64,000 nt of DNA from Notospermus geniculatus (GCA_002633025.1 NMRB01001185.1:148848-212847); one strand, 5' to 3'. Counted from the first letter of the stretch, positions 34,701 to 44,583 are shown. The notes: a model not told the origin generated them from the sequence alone. A program made the numbers and translations.

Positions 34701-37700
34701 AAGGTCAAGAGAGTCGTGGTCATCCGGAGCGGAAGAGGCGGTCCAGTGATGAACTCAGTGTGGAGGTAAGCATAGGATTATGTAGATAATAACCCCCCCC
34801 CCCCTCTACCTGCAGGTTTAGGCTGACAGATTCTTGAAAGTCGCCGTATTTTTGGAAAATCCGTCGTGAAATATCAAGGCCTCTGGCCACTTCGCCATCG
34901 GAGACCGAAGGCGTGGCGAATTTAACCCTTTGTGGTTCAAAATGGCAACATCTAACTAGGCCTACAATGCAGAAGACTGCCAGATGCCTGCGTCGACTGG
35001 GTTTTCTTTTTACATCGTGTCTGGTCATTTCCATGCACATGGTCATTTCCATTCCATCTGTACATTTCATTTTGCAGCTGTGGGGACATCCACATAAGCC
35101 TCAGTTGGCTGCGCGTCCATGGCCACGAAACAATCACTAATCACAGAATATCGACCATCTCTGGTCCCTGTGTCGCTTCCATTATCATTCAAATACCATT
35201 CTTTATTAGCCAAGTTACCATTGTCTGAATATGTAATTTCAATGGGCCGATCGCTCCAGTAGGGTCTCCCATGGTGACGGCTTTAGGAACCGTGCCGCAG
35301 CCATCATCTCACAATGTGCTGGTGAAATCGGCCAAACTGTTCGTTTAAAATCTCTTTGTCCTCTCGAAGACAAAGGCCTTTGACGGAATATCAAGCTGTT
35401 CTCACCCTCAATTAAGTTTTTAATAAAATCTGCATGAAAGGAAATTGAAACAAGGCTTCGAAGGTCGATACTGAGGCCTTCACACTCGACATGCGCTGAA
35501 GCCCATGGGGTAGGCCTTATCTGGTTAGCTCAGTATGCAAGCTTTGCGGTGTCGCAACCTTCCTTCTGGCCCACAAGACGTCGACGTCACTACCCCTCGG
35601 GACATTCCTGGATGGAGTCAGCATGACGTCGTCGTAGACACGAATTCGTATTCGTCATCGTATTCGTATTCGCATTCGAATTCGTATTCGGTGCGTGGGT
35701 TTGTAACCGTTGGACTTTCGTTCAAGTCAATTTGTGATCACCACCTACAGCCATTATAAAAGGATTCGATTGGTGACCGTTCACTCTGATAACGATTGAT
35801 CAATGATGTTTAAGCCGCGCTGTCTTCGTTCACTCGACCATCGTCCGTGTTTAATAACCCGGATGATCGGCTTCAGGTAGCATGACACGTGGTTTGAGGA
35901 CAACTGTGGTCAATACGATGGCATTGTTTGGATAAATTGGTTTGGGTCTTCGTGGCTTTATGATCAGCGGCTTTCATAAAGTGTCTTTAAGCTAATGGTA
36001 ACATTAACTCAATGCATTTTCCATTTGATTAAAGGTACCCAGGTTGTGAAATTCGCCATGTGTAAAGTGCTGCCACCTATATGATGGCAATCTAACTCAT
36101 TGTACTCTATTGCAGTAGTTTTACGGTTTTACACTGTAAGTTTAGGTGGCAGCACCAGGCAGACTGCTGCCAGAGGAACATCATTCAGTTTTCCAATAGA
36201 CCCCTGTGGTGTTGTCTGCAAGTGATCTTGGGTCAAGTGTATTTGGTTCAAAAGACTACTGTGCCGTTGTCTGCGACATGATTATGAGACATGTTGATTT
36301 ATACAACCCTGTTCAATTAACATAATCATGTCACCTTGCTTATCCAAAATCTGTTTTATTGCAGAGTTCAACACGAGCCAGTGAAAGTGGTCTCCTGGAC
36401 GATGGCAAGGATGACGATGATGACAATGAAGATGATGATGATGATAAATTACCATCTAAAGATTATGATCCAGAGAGACTTAAAGCATTTAATGTAAGCC
36501 AAATCACCAGGGGGTTGGTCCCCTTTAAGTACTTGTCCATCATATTTACCTTTAAGAGAGAAATTAACTTTGTTCAACAGAAATTAATTTTTGTTAAGAG
36601 AAAATTAATTTCTGTGCAACAGGAATTAATTTCTGTTCAACAGGAATTAATTCCTGTTCAACAGAAATTAATTCCTGTTCAACAGATATTAATTCCTGTT
36701 CAACAGAAATTAATTCCTGATCAACAGAAATTAATTCCTATTCAACCGAATTAATTCCAGTTCAACAGAAATGAAGTTTTGTTCAACAGAAATAAATTCT
36801 CATTCAACAGAAATTAATTCCTGCTCAACAGAAAATAATTCCTGTTCAACAGAAGTTAATTCTTGGTCAACAGAAATTAATTCCTGTTCAACAGAAATTG
36901 ATTGTTGTTCAACAGAAATTAATTATTGTTCAGCAGAAATTAATTCCTCCTGTTCAGCAGAAATTAATTATTGTTCAATCCTGTCCAACAGAATTTTATT
37001 CCTGGTCAACAGAAATTAATTTCTGTTCAACAGAAATTAATTCCTGTTCAAGGGAAATTAATCTCTGTTCAACAGAAATCAATTCCTGTTCAACAGAAAT
37101 TAATTCCTGTTCAACAGAATTTAATTCCTATTCAACAGAAATTAATTCTTGTTCAACAGAAATTATATTTTCCTATATAAACCTCAAACCGTATTGAGGA
37201 GGTACAGCTTTATTGGGACACCCTGTACAACATGTAATAACACAGTTATGTAGACGTGACACCAATTTGAGACAAGCAAAATGTCATTATTTGACTTTCC
37301 AATTAAATTCAAACTTGAATGAACCAAACCCATTGTTATATAAATGTTCAGTTAATAATGAAAACATTTGAATTCCTGATGACGTTTGTCGTAGTTTAAT
37401 ACCCTGTTAATTTCAAGTTATTTGAATGTTCTGCCATGTTTTATCTTTCAGATGTTTGTACGACTATTTGTGGATGAAAACCTCGACAGAATTGTTCCAA
37501 TCTCAAAACAACCAAAAGATAAAATCCAAGCCATTCTCGAAGCGTGTCATCGCCAATTCCCAGAATTCCAAGAGCGATCGAGAAAACGCATCCGAACATA
37601 TCTTAAATCTTGTCGACGACTGAGGAGATCGAAGGACCAAAATGGCTGGGACCAGGTTGGTAGGAATTCCATGGTGTGTTCATTTTTTATAGTTGCAGAC

Positions 37701-40700
37701 GAATAACACCTCAGTCTCCCAGCATCCTTTTTCATTTCACCTTTTTTATGTCGGATTGTCTGCCTAACGTGAAAACGACAAGCACAATGTAATCGAGGAG
37801 GCGAGGAAAATGGTAAGAAAGGTTCAAAGACCAATTTAGACAGTGATGCCATCTGAGGATAATATTGAGAACCAATTCGGGTCGTCCCTGCTGCCCTTTT
37901 CTCAGCATCGTCCATACCGTATGCTTTCCAAAGGTTATTGATGAGTGTTTTGGGTTTCTATTGGTAAAAGTGTGGAAATTTAGGCCTAGTTTTCTGTGAT
38001 ATCAGATGAATCTGCACAAAAATCGGGGTATCGCAGTGTGGTGGTATAAGGATTGGTGATTGTCCAGTTTTTGTTATGATTGAAGCTTACTCCTAAGGTG
38101 GGGCTGATTATGGGACTACAGTTGGTTGTTACTCAGGGATGGGACTATAGCTGAGTATTACTCAAGCATTCAATGTGCCCCAGTTTTCATGGAGTTTCCT
38201 TCTAACAATTTCACAACTTTCGAACACCAAGTTTGGTCAGTTCCTGAGTTGCACTCAAAGCCTTAATGAAAGATGCGGTGTTCCTTAATTTTTTTACAAT
38301 TTTGTTTTGTAGAAGAAAATGATGGTGTTGGTAGGCCTACAAGAATCTAGAAGCTCATCTTGGAGTTCAAATCAAAAAAAGGTTAGACGGCTTTGCCACT
38401 TTCAGGCCCATCGCAATGTCAAAGTCAACACCGTGACTGAAGTGTACGCTACCTATGCTATGTCATCTGTCATAAATGTAATTTCATCTTTTAAGGGTTT
38501 GTGTTGTTGTTCCGAGTCCTGTCTCGCACTAAAAATGGAAATGTCTGCCTTGTCGATTTATGGTCTGTGCAGCCATGTTGGATATCTTCTGTCTCCCCTT
38601 AAAGGGGATATACCTCCAACTGATTTGATGTCATGACAGCCATCAGAATGTCGGTGATTTGTGCACATTTTGTAGAAGTTCAGGCCTTGGCATTGGAGGT
38701 CTGAGGTTCCACACACTCATATCAAAGACTCCCTGGAGGTCAGCGGTACAGTCTGTGTACAACTGGGTATTAACGGTATTTTGATGTCTGTCACAATATC
38801 AGGACAGGAGTGTTAATCCTGTGAGTCAACTCTGTTCACTGTAAATGTACCTGTCGATATCTTGTGATATACTTTCTGTAATGAGTCTTGTAAGTTGAGG
38901 AAACCGTCGATCAGTCTGTAATATGTGGTCACCAATGAAATTTGTCAATATTTGTCTGCTTTTGTTTGGTATAATATGTTACATGTATGTTATATGTTTT
39001 ACCACTTGTAATATTAATTGAGACTGCGTGGTCAAATATGGTGGGACATTTCAGATCAAAATGGTCAAATTTGATGTGAAATTCTGATCAGAGGGCCCCT
39101 TACAAAAGAGTTATCAACTTTTATCACTGTTCAATCTGGTCACCGATCCCAATCACGACCGCGCTTTATCCCACTTACAGCGAGAGCCATCAGAATGTCG
39201 GTGATTTGTGCACATTTTGTAGAAGTTCAGGCCTTGGCATTGGAGGTGTGAGGTTCCACACACTCATATCAGCGAGAGGCCCATGTGGAATCGCACCTTG
39301 AAGGCTTCTACCTCCGTCGTGTTCTGATACCGATATACTGATACGAAAACTTTTCGTTCCAGTTACGACCAACACCACCTCATCTGACCTCAGCGGCCGC
39401 TGAAACCCTCCTTGCCCAGGCATGCGATAATGAGAGTATGAATGCCAAACGAATGAGAATGGGACTAGAACCAAATGCAGTGAGTCATCTTATCAAAATC
39501 TCCTTCCTCGCTCAGCTAGGTTGTTTAACCAATCTCTGGCCAGTAATAGGCCTTCGTCAAACCGTCGTCATGGAAACTGGACAGCACCAGTGACAGGTGA
39601 ACAAACTTCACTCGGCTTGTGTGAAGAAGGATGGTACTATCCCCACGTGAACATCGTGAGATCTCACTTCCGCTTTCCTCTTTCTATCTTGCTGTTTGTT
39701 TCCATGGGTGGCCTGTTTCCTTGGCAACCCAATCCCAACTTCAGGATGGGGCAAGTGGAGGTCATTACCACCTCTGATTTGGTCCAATGGAGCACTTTTT
39801 ACACTGTTAGGTTACTACAAACAAAAACTGTTAGTAACCTACACATGGATTATCACCCTTGGTCCTAGAGCTTGCAAAACAAGTTTCTACATGTACCTAT
39901 AAATATTGTTTGTAACTTTGGGCGAATCACTTTCCTTCATGCTTCCAGCCGAAGCAGACGTCTTTTAAAATACTCGCCATAAGTTCTTGTGTAGTTTCCA
40001 ATCTTTTAATCCGTCGAATCATTCTGTGAGTTTTAGCAACAATCTTCTCAATTTACTTCGTTTTTGCGACGTTCATCATCCATTGTTCCCCACGTTTACA
40101 TGTACGATCTGTCCGTCCGTCTTTTTCAGATTAATGCCATGCCTCCGCCAGCAAGCATCAACTCGTCATCCTCATCCACATCTTCTCATCAAACCTCGAC
40201 GCCCCAGGCAGCACCTCAACCAAGTCCAAGCCCTCATTCCAAGCCGTCAACGCCACAACCAGCACCAGTAGAGAGACCAGCCATTTCAACAGCAGAGTTT
40301 GTTCGCGCCCATGCTCCGCCCACGGCTTTCCGACCTCCACATGAACTACCACAGCCATTCTTCACCAACGGAAATGGTCTGTTCAGGCCCGGTTTCCCTG
40401 GTTACCAACACCCTGCACACCATCATCCCCCAGCAGTCATTCAACCAACACAGATTTCATCACAAGTTCAGAACGGTAAGTTTTGTGTCATCAAAATGTC
40501 TTAGAATCAGAGACAAGTACTTCGCTATACTCCGCTCACAAAACACTGCTTCGAATAGCCGGTATTCTGCCAATTGACCACCAGATGGCGCCACTACTAT
40601 TCCCACTGCCGCGCCGGAGATAAAGTGTTTTAGGATTTAGCTCAGTTGCAGCCCTGCACTCAACACAGTAAACCTGTCCACTGCACTGCCTTCACCTCTC

Positions 40701-41088
40701 TGGTAAAGGGTTCATCCTCGTATCAGCCTGTCACTGCAGATAAACTCACTTTAGTAAAACGCGGCCGTTTAGATTACATAGTAAATGTCGTTAGCTAGCA
40801 GTAGGTAGTTCTTGGTGTATAGTCTGCATGTTAGCTCAGATTCACCTGCATATTTATGTTTCCTCTCCTCACCACCCCGCTAAAGTTCTGGCATTTCTTT
40901 CCTTCTTTCTCTTTGCGGTAGGTCCTACAGATTTAAGCCTAAAGGGTCAGACCAAGAGTACGAAAAGTCAACTAAACCCGACAGAGGTTGCTACAATCAA
41001 ACAGCTGATTGCCGGGTACAGGGAGTCTGCCGCGTTTCTTTATCGATCGGCTGACGAACTTGAGCAGTTGCTTCTGCAGAATAACTGA
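16658..41088 (+). CDS. NOL4: NOL4/NOL4L-family gene, 3' half, copy 1 (seven exons)
   Basis: Joined exons 16658-16757, 34584-34765, 36365-36493, 37452-37655, 39363-39479, 40130-40475 and 40922-41088 give 414 codons and a TGA, with every junction in phase. Order of parts: Ser-rich segment (1-33); Ser/Gly segment with a basic ERKRR cluster (34-94); acidic Asp tract (about 106-121); the family's hallmark block [20 protein letters not shown] with a helical, basic RSRKRIR...CRRLRRSK region (about 126-198); an AKRMRMGLE-type helix (206-244); a Ser/Pro/His-rich low-complexity linker (245-359); and a C-terminal PTDLSLK plus [18 protein letters not shown] helix (360-414). These blocks and their order match vertebrate NOL4 and NOL4L, poorly understood nuclear/nucleolar proteins. 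The family's amino-terminal region is absent and should lie upstream. PTDLSLK fits the CtBP-binding PxDLSxK motif, suggesting corepressor recruitment (inference). Confidence 0.92.
16871..17090 (+). repeat. 50-bp tandem repeat, 4.2 copies, alternating subtypes
   Basis: Units start at 16871, 16921, 16971 and 17021, with a truncated fifth at 17071. Units 1 and 3 read ctaatacc, units 2 and 4 ctaacacc and cctggtcag, so the array has a 100-bp higher-order period. Each unit contains the GTAGGCCTAC palindrome. It lies 113 bp inside the intron after exon A. Confidence 0.95.
17091..23334. other. NOL4 intron sequence with scattered repeats
   Basis: This is part of the 17.8-kb intron between exons A and B. 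It contains an 18-bp doublet (acgtaacaactatg twice, about 18015-18048), the 18397 hairpin element and several CRE-like TGACGTCA sites (17215, 19177). I see no other exon with convincing splice sites. A protein-like open frame at 18931-19176 is unrecognised and unsupported. Confidence 0.5.
18397..18536. mobile_element. 140-bp hairpin (MITE-like) element
   Basis: Arms beginning GGGGCCATATTTATGAAGCC pair with the end GGCTTCATAAATATGGCCCC. About 54 bp per arm match nearly perfectly around a loop of about 30 bp. No clear target-site duplication is seen. It is a non-autonomous foldback element with no coding capacity. Confidence 0.85.
23335..25008 (+). repeat. Direct duplication C, left copy (ends at n 25009)
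   Basis: The 1.67 kb repeats at 25010-26677 with scattered SNPs and small indels (for example a longer ATG microsatellite at about 24117 here). The left copy ends in aatgtcgg at n 25009. The right copy starts at once with ggcgagaggc and reads past aatgtcgg into new sequence. This is the same unmerged-overlap signature as at 5294. Confidence 0.92.
24351..24536. mobile_element. 186-bp hairpin element, left duplicate
   Basis: Long inverted arms run from AAGGCCcgcccgtttccac to gtggaaacaGGCCTT. The inner arms contain CGCGGTTTACGGCGAGCGGTG and its near complement. The arms differ at several sites and the loop is about 20 bp. No coding frame is present. Confidence 0.85.
25009..25009. other. Single ambiguous base at a duplication junction
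   Basis: A lone n sits precisely between the end of duplication C's left copy and the start of its right copy. Confidence 0.9.
25010..26677 (+). repeat. Direct duplication C, right copy
   Basis: Second copy of 23335-25008, with allelic-type divergence. Confidence 0.92.
26018..26203. mobile_element. 186-bp hairpin element, right duplicate
   Basis: Counterpart of 24351-24536 in the right copy of duplication C, with the same AAGGCC...GGCCTT ends. Confidence 0.85.
26678..29368. other. Intron sequence, no exon recognised
   Basis: The region includes an unrecognised open frame at 26905-27189 (+) and, after it, a CRE plus TATA-like pair. A B-box-like GTTCAAATCCC near 28218 lacks any pairing tRNA arms. 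Nothing else can be assigned. Confidence 0.4.
27219..27243 (+). promoter_or_regulatory. CRE (TGACGTCA) followed by TATAAAAA
   Basis: A perfect CRE octamer at 27219-27226 lies 9 bp upstream of TATAAAAA at 27236-27243, the order seen in CRE/TATA promoters. A start near 27266 would be expected. I see no gene downstream that would use it, so it may be chance. Confidence 0.25.
29369..29583. mobile_element. 215-bp hairpin element with internal repeats
   Basis: The outer arms AAGCCTGCCGCACACTGGAG and CTCCAGTGTGCGGCAGGCTT are perfect complements. Internally the word GAGCTATCTGCTGAGCAAA (or close variants) occurs four times, twice in each orientation, so alternative cruciforms can form. There is no coding frame and no clear target duplication. 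Confidence 0.9.
29584..33185. other. Intron sequence, no exon recognised
   Basis: Only overlapping short frames without motifs are present. A cluster of TGACCT words occurs at about 29671-29702. I see no RNA gene or tandem array. Confidence 0.45.
33186..33280. mobile_element. 95-bp hairpin with perfect 28-bp arms
   Basis: The arm CATCCTCCCATCGCAGGGCT... is perfectly complementary to ...AGCCCTGCGATGGGAGGATG, with a loop of about 39 bp that is itself partly palindromic (cttcatacgtatgaag). It lies just 48 bp before the start of the large duplication. Confidence 0.88.
34384..34446 (+). promoter_or_regulatory. Two inverted CCAAT boxes upstream of exon B
   Basis: TGATTGGTTCAAT at about 34384 and CTGATTGGCCC at about 34434 are inverted CCAAT boxes about 50 bp apart in a local GC rise, about 140-200 bp before exon B. 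They are repeated in copy 2 (about 44195 and 44245). They could mark an internal promoter that would let copy 2 be expressed without exon A. This is speculative. Confidence 0.2.
34584..34765 (+). CDS. NOL4: NOL4 exon B, copy 1
   Basis: The acceptor is ctatcatttcag and the donor gtggag|gtaagc. The exon begins with two bases that finish the codon split with exon A. It encodes [15 protein letters not shown], a Gly/Asp/Asn-rich middle and a basic cluster [11 protein letters not shown] that could be a nuclear localisation signal. It ends in phase 0. Copy 2 differs by two synonymous third-position changes. Confidence 0.88.
35641..35690 (+). repeat. (TATTCG)n-type microsatellite, copy 1
   Basis: About eight hexamers of TATTCG/CATTCG/AATTCG type in the intron after exon B. 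They are present unchanged in copy 2 at 45457-45506. Confidence 0.85.
36365..36493 (+). CDS. NOL4: NOL4 exon C, copy 1 (acidic tract)
   Basis: The acceptor is ctgttttattgcag and the donor ttaat|gtaagc; 43 codons, phase 0 at both ends. It encodes a poly-Asp tract ([12 protein letters not shown]) followed by [10 protein letters not shown], which leads straight into the family's core in exon D. There are three synonymous differences from copy 2. The reading frame stays open into the following intron for a further 87 codons. Confidence 0.93.
36558..37166 (+). repeat. 21-bp minisatellite, about 29 units, copy 1
   Basis: Unit consensus is about AACAGAAATTAATTCCTGTTC, containing the palindromic core GAAATTAATTTC or a close form. 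Because 21 is a multiple of three, all frames translate to heptads such as QQKLIPV, giving spurious frames. The array begins 65 bp after exon C. Unit order differs from copy 2. Confidence 0.95.
37452..37655 (+). CDS. NOL4: NOL4 exon D, copy 1 (family core)
   Basis: The acceptor is ttttatctttcag; the donor gaccag|gttggt is weak but identical in both copies. The exon has 68 codons in phase 0. It encodes [27 protein letters not shown] and a basic [20 protein letters not shown] segment. This is the most conserved part of NOL4 and NOL4L and the main basis for the identification. One difference from copy 2 (CGA/AGA) leaves Arg unchanged. Confidence 0.96.
39363..39479 (+). CDS. NOL4: NOL4 exon E, copy 1
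   Basis: The acceptor is ttttcgttccag and the donor aatgca|gtgagt; 39 codons, phase 0. It encodes [20 protein letters not shown] followed by [19 protein letters not shown]. This matches the RPxPxHLTSAxAExxL...NAxKRMR block that follows the core in family members. The two differences from copy 2 (CGA/AGA, GAG/GAA) are synonymous. Confidence 0.93.
40130..40475 (+). CDS. NOL4: NOL4 exon F, copy 1 (Ser/Pro/His-rich)
   Basis: The acceptor is gtccgtctttttcag and the donor aacg|gtaagt. The exon has 115 codons plus one base (phase 1). It encodes a low-complexity linker rich in Ser, Pro, Gln and His ([35 protein letters not shown]), then [20 protein letters not shown]. It appears identical to copy 2. 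Confidence 0.9.
40578..40591 (+). promoter_or_regulatory. CTCF-like motif CCACCAGATGGCGC in intron F-G, copy 1
   Basis: The 14-mer matches the CTCF core as seen across bilaterians. It lies 102 bp past exon F and is preserved in copy 2. Confidence 0.45.
40922..41088 (+). CDS. NOL4: NOL4 exon G, terminal, copy 1
   Basis: The acceptor is tctctttgcggtag. The first two bases complete Gly with exon F. It encodes PTDLSLK, a short Lys/Thr/Ser linker and the conserved [20 protein letters not shown] and [17 protein letters not shown] ending, then TGA at 41086-41088. The ending is diagnostic for the NOL4 family. It is identical in copy 2. Confidence 0.95.
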
Positions 41089-42857
41089 CGGGAGTCGTGA
41101 TTGGATGAAAAAACTGACCAATGGAATGAAAAATCACCCGATGCAAATAAACCTGTCGTATGTGTGACCCCTGCTGTCTGTACAAGACTTCCATATGCAG
41201 ACGTGAGGGAGGTTAACGTGGTTGACGGCAGCTTATCATGGGATACGTTGTTGATGCTACACATACGGGTAAAAAAGCGTGGATTATTCTTATCGGTGAT
41301 GTACGCGGTTGGACAACAGTGGACTGAATCCAACGTCAACCCTCACGTTCCACCCTGGGGTTCAGCTGATATCATCGTGGATCGGAACTTTCATCAGGGA
41401 CAAAGCAACACCTGAATGGTGCTGAGTAGGCCCGGTACGCCTGGCTATCTTTAGCACAATTCATGGACACCCGAGTTCACGAGGTTCACTTTGTGTGGCA
41501 GTAATTGCCAGCCATATTTCACCGTAAGTGAAAGAGCAGTGTTTGCGTTTGTGTCAACGTTTTCTGGGATACTGACCTGATGTGGAAGAAGAGGAGGCGT
41601 TAGAGTATTCTAAAAATCAACGTCATAAACAGTGTAATGTTTTCAACAACTATCGGGGTACCTATATCAAGATGTCTCCGACACGAATGACTGTAAACAT
41701 CTTCCTCAATGTTGGAGCGTGAACTGGAAATATTGCAATCGAAGGTGATTTAGCCCAAATAATGAAAGAAACACTGGACAAGTGAGACTTTATTGTGTTC
41801 GCTGCTTGGTACATACATTGCATTTTAACTTTGGACTAAATGTGTCACAATTTTCACAATCATGGTGACTTGACCGTCATCGCAGCCATGACATGCACAG
41901 CACGTACGGACATTGTTGTGGTGTTCATTTGTTTATAGGTGGATGATTATTGTACTCATGTTCTGCCGTTAGCGGCGGCTCTCAGTGAACTCAGTGGTGG
42001 ATGATCAGCATTTGTGCTGCAACTTTATTCATGTCACAGCACAGAATCATGTCTCGTAACTCTCCACAGAGATCGAAAAATGCCAATAATGGATATTGTT
42101 TGTTTCTTTTGAGTCAATCAGAGTTCAGGACTGCATGAATGGAAAATAATTGATCTATTGGTGTACATAAACAGTCCTCATCCCAATGGAGAGTTTGACC
42201 TCTTGAGGGTGCTCTCTGATTCAACAGATAGGAGGGAAAGTGACCTGTCACAACCGTCTTGTATTGAAATCTTTCTCGTTAAGTACCTGCTTTAACATAC
42301 AACGACGTACAAACACACCGACATGTCCTTGACGTCAAGCCTCCCTTTGATCTTTTTAATCTTCCACGAGTCGATTCTTGCCGATCCTAGAAAATTCACA
42401 GCAGTGACATTGTAGGCTCCCTGAATTGCTTGAGACTGCACTATCGGTGAAGCAGTCTCATTTTATGATCAGTATGACTGTAGCTTTATGTGTTTAGTTA
42501 TCAAAAGTTTAAACCTCGTCACTATTTACTTGACATCTGTGGTGCTACCGTAAAGCCGATGGTCTACGTTGTGACTGTGGCTTATGGGCTAAAGAAAGTG
42601 ACAGTTTGAAACAAAGCCACTGGGTTGTGTCAGATGGAGTATGTCAGTGCCACAGTCATCTTATTTTAAGCGGGGAATCCACCTGTGATTTTCAACCTGA
42701 TTTTGCTTTGCAACTGGGCACTCGATCGTCGAAGTGGACTAGACGTGACTTCTCATATTCAATCACAGGTAGCAGGTTGCAAAGCAGAAAATCAGCAGTT
42801 GATTCGTAGCTTTAGATGCCATCTGCACACACCGATCCGCAGTGTTTCAGTTGCCAT
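41089..42857 (+). other. 3' UTR and downstream flank, copy 1
   Basis: An AATAAA lies at 41146-41151, 58 bp after the stop, and could serve as an early polyadenylation signal. The first kilobase is almost unchanged in copy 2. A 104-codon frame at 41101-41415 shares that identity but has no known motif and is probably incidental. Confidence 0.55.
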
Positions 42858-43130
42858 CATCTTCGATGATCGAAGGCCGATCTGCTATCCACTGCGTTAC
42901 ACCGCACATCACCCTTCGAGAAATTGGCCGGTCCACGGCGTATCTGCCGCCTCGAGAAGAAGAGGCCAATCAGAATCGGTGTTGTGAAATTTGAATCGTG
43001 GTACAAAGAGTGGTAGCCGAAGACCCGATAAAGTGCAATCCCTGATAACATTGACTCGTGGAAAACACGTGAAAAACACGTCTCACGACACATGGAAAAC
43101 ACGCCTTTTTGTCACGTGAAAACCACGACA
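42858..43130. other. Unique spacer between the two NOL4 copies
   Basis: These 273 bases match neither the left flank of copy 1 nor the right flank of copy 2. The end (about 43057-43128) holds four degenerate copies of TGGAAAACACG. The lack of flank matching argues against the simplest haplotype-stitch explanation, though an insertion polymorphism could cause it. Confidence 0.6.
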
Positions 43131-44401
43131 TGATTGATGATATAGGCCTACGTAGTATTTCTCTGTCCATGCAGCTGTTCGATGATAAACATGCCCAAAA
43201 TGAACAATACTGCAGTGTTTATACTTTATTGAAAGAGATTATAGTGAGTTTTCACAATAAACTGCGTTGCAGCTTAGGCAGATGTGGCAGGAACAGGCCT
43301 GCGGGTCGTTGGCCTACCGACAGGATACGACCAATGATGATGCCATCGGGTTGTGATGGAACAAAGACCGGGTCCATTCCCACGGACCTCCCTTACAAAA
43401 TAGGCCCTATTGCCGATTCATTTGAGGCTGCAGCCTCCCTCCACAATCAATTGTCATGATTATTCTGCACTTCGTGACACCAAATTGAAAATGTGAGCGT
43501 GAATTAGTAATTTAATTCAACGGTAAAAGGTAATTTTAATGATTGAAACTCTTTGTTTCGTGGGAACTGGTCCTAAATAAGCGAGTGGATGACTGATTGA
43601 ACAGATGTGAACGGGGCTGTAGGCCTGGGAACAAAATAAAACCATGTAATGGCCAAATTGTATGGTCATGGATTTGTGAGAGGATATACCATAGTAATAT
43701 CCGGACGGTTTTATCAGGGGCCTGCATGCCAGCCACTCTGGCCTTTGTTTTGAAGGAACAGTCCGTCATTTGCAAATCTGTGCATGGTAAACACAGCGAT
43801 GTTTTAGTTGGTACTTCAATGCTGGTCGATAAAAATAAGATAAAACTTAGTTTTAATGTTAATTATAGTGCACAACCAGAAGGCAGTTGTTTGATCTTTT
43901 TTCTGTTGATGTGCCTTGAATGTTCTAGAAATTAATCGAAATGTTATGCCAGACAATACGTTGTGGATGAGGAACGTCTACGATGTTTGTTCTTCCGCCC
44001 TCTCAGTCCCCTTTGTGGGACATTGCTGAAGTTTCCCTCGTCGTGTGGGCGAGATTGAGTTCGTATAATCTTGTCTAAAAGAGTCTGAGGAAAAAATCCG
44101 CACTCTTTTACCTGAAGTCCGTTTTCTTACACAGCCTACGCCTGTTCTCTTCTATTTGGCTCCGTTTGCGCAACTTGCACGGCATTGCCTAATGTGATTG
44201 GTTCAATGCCTCTGCTGCACCGGGGATGCAGGATTGAGAGTCTCTGATTGGCCCGATGGACAGGACGGTGCGAAGCAGCCGCGTCGTCCTTCTGGGTTCT
44301 CGTCAAGACAGGGGATATGCATTTATTAAGCATTTATTACTCTCAAGAAAGGGGTGAAACAGCCAGGGCTTTGCTCAGTCAAAAACATTTTGTCTTTTCA
44401 G

Positions 44402-44583
44402 AAACCGCTTCAGCAGAAAACAGCCGCATCAGCTCGCCAGTGAATTTGTCGTCTGCTAAGGGTGGTCCGGATGCAGATGGTTCGTTTGTTGATCAGAATG
44501 GTAATGCTGCCCTTGAGAAAGGTCAAGAGAGTCGTGGTCACCCGGAGCGGAAGAGGCGGTCCAGTGATGAACTCAGCGTGGAG
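44402..44583 (+). CDS. NOL4: NOL4 exon B, copy 2
   Basis: The acceptor is ttgtcttttcag and the donor gtggag|gtaagc; 182 nt as in copy 1. The two differences (CAT/CAC His, AGT/AGC Ser) are silent. Confidence 0.88.

Larger units (their letters stand above)
33329..42857 (+). repeat. 9.5-kb NOL4 segmental duplication, copy 1
   Basis: The sequence from tgattgatgatatagg to cagttgccat recurs at 43131-52833 in direct orientation, separated by 273 unrelated bases. It includes six NOL4 exons, their introns and the 3' UTR. The 5' kilobase and everything from exon F through the 3' UTR are nearly identical. The introns at about 36.5-40 kb diverge more, with a different minisatellite layout. No n marks either boundary. 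Confidence 0.95.

Noticed and set aside
36771-37197. Several 60-100 codon frames rich in Gln, Thr, Glu, Asn and Ser
   Set aside because: They come from the 21-bp minisatellite, whose length is a multiple of three and keeps every frame open. The same applies at 46472-46741.
38304-38390. Possible extra NOL4 exon between D and E (good acceptor, frame [10 protein letters not shown])
   Set aside because: Exons D and E already join in phase, the family has no matching segment, and no clear donor is present.
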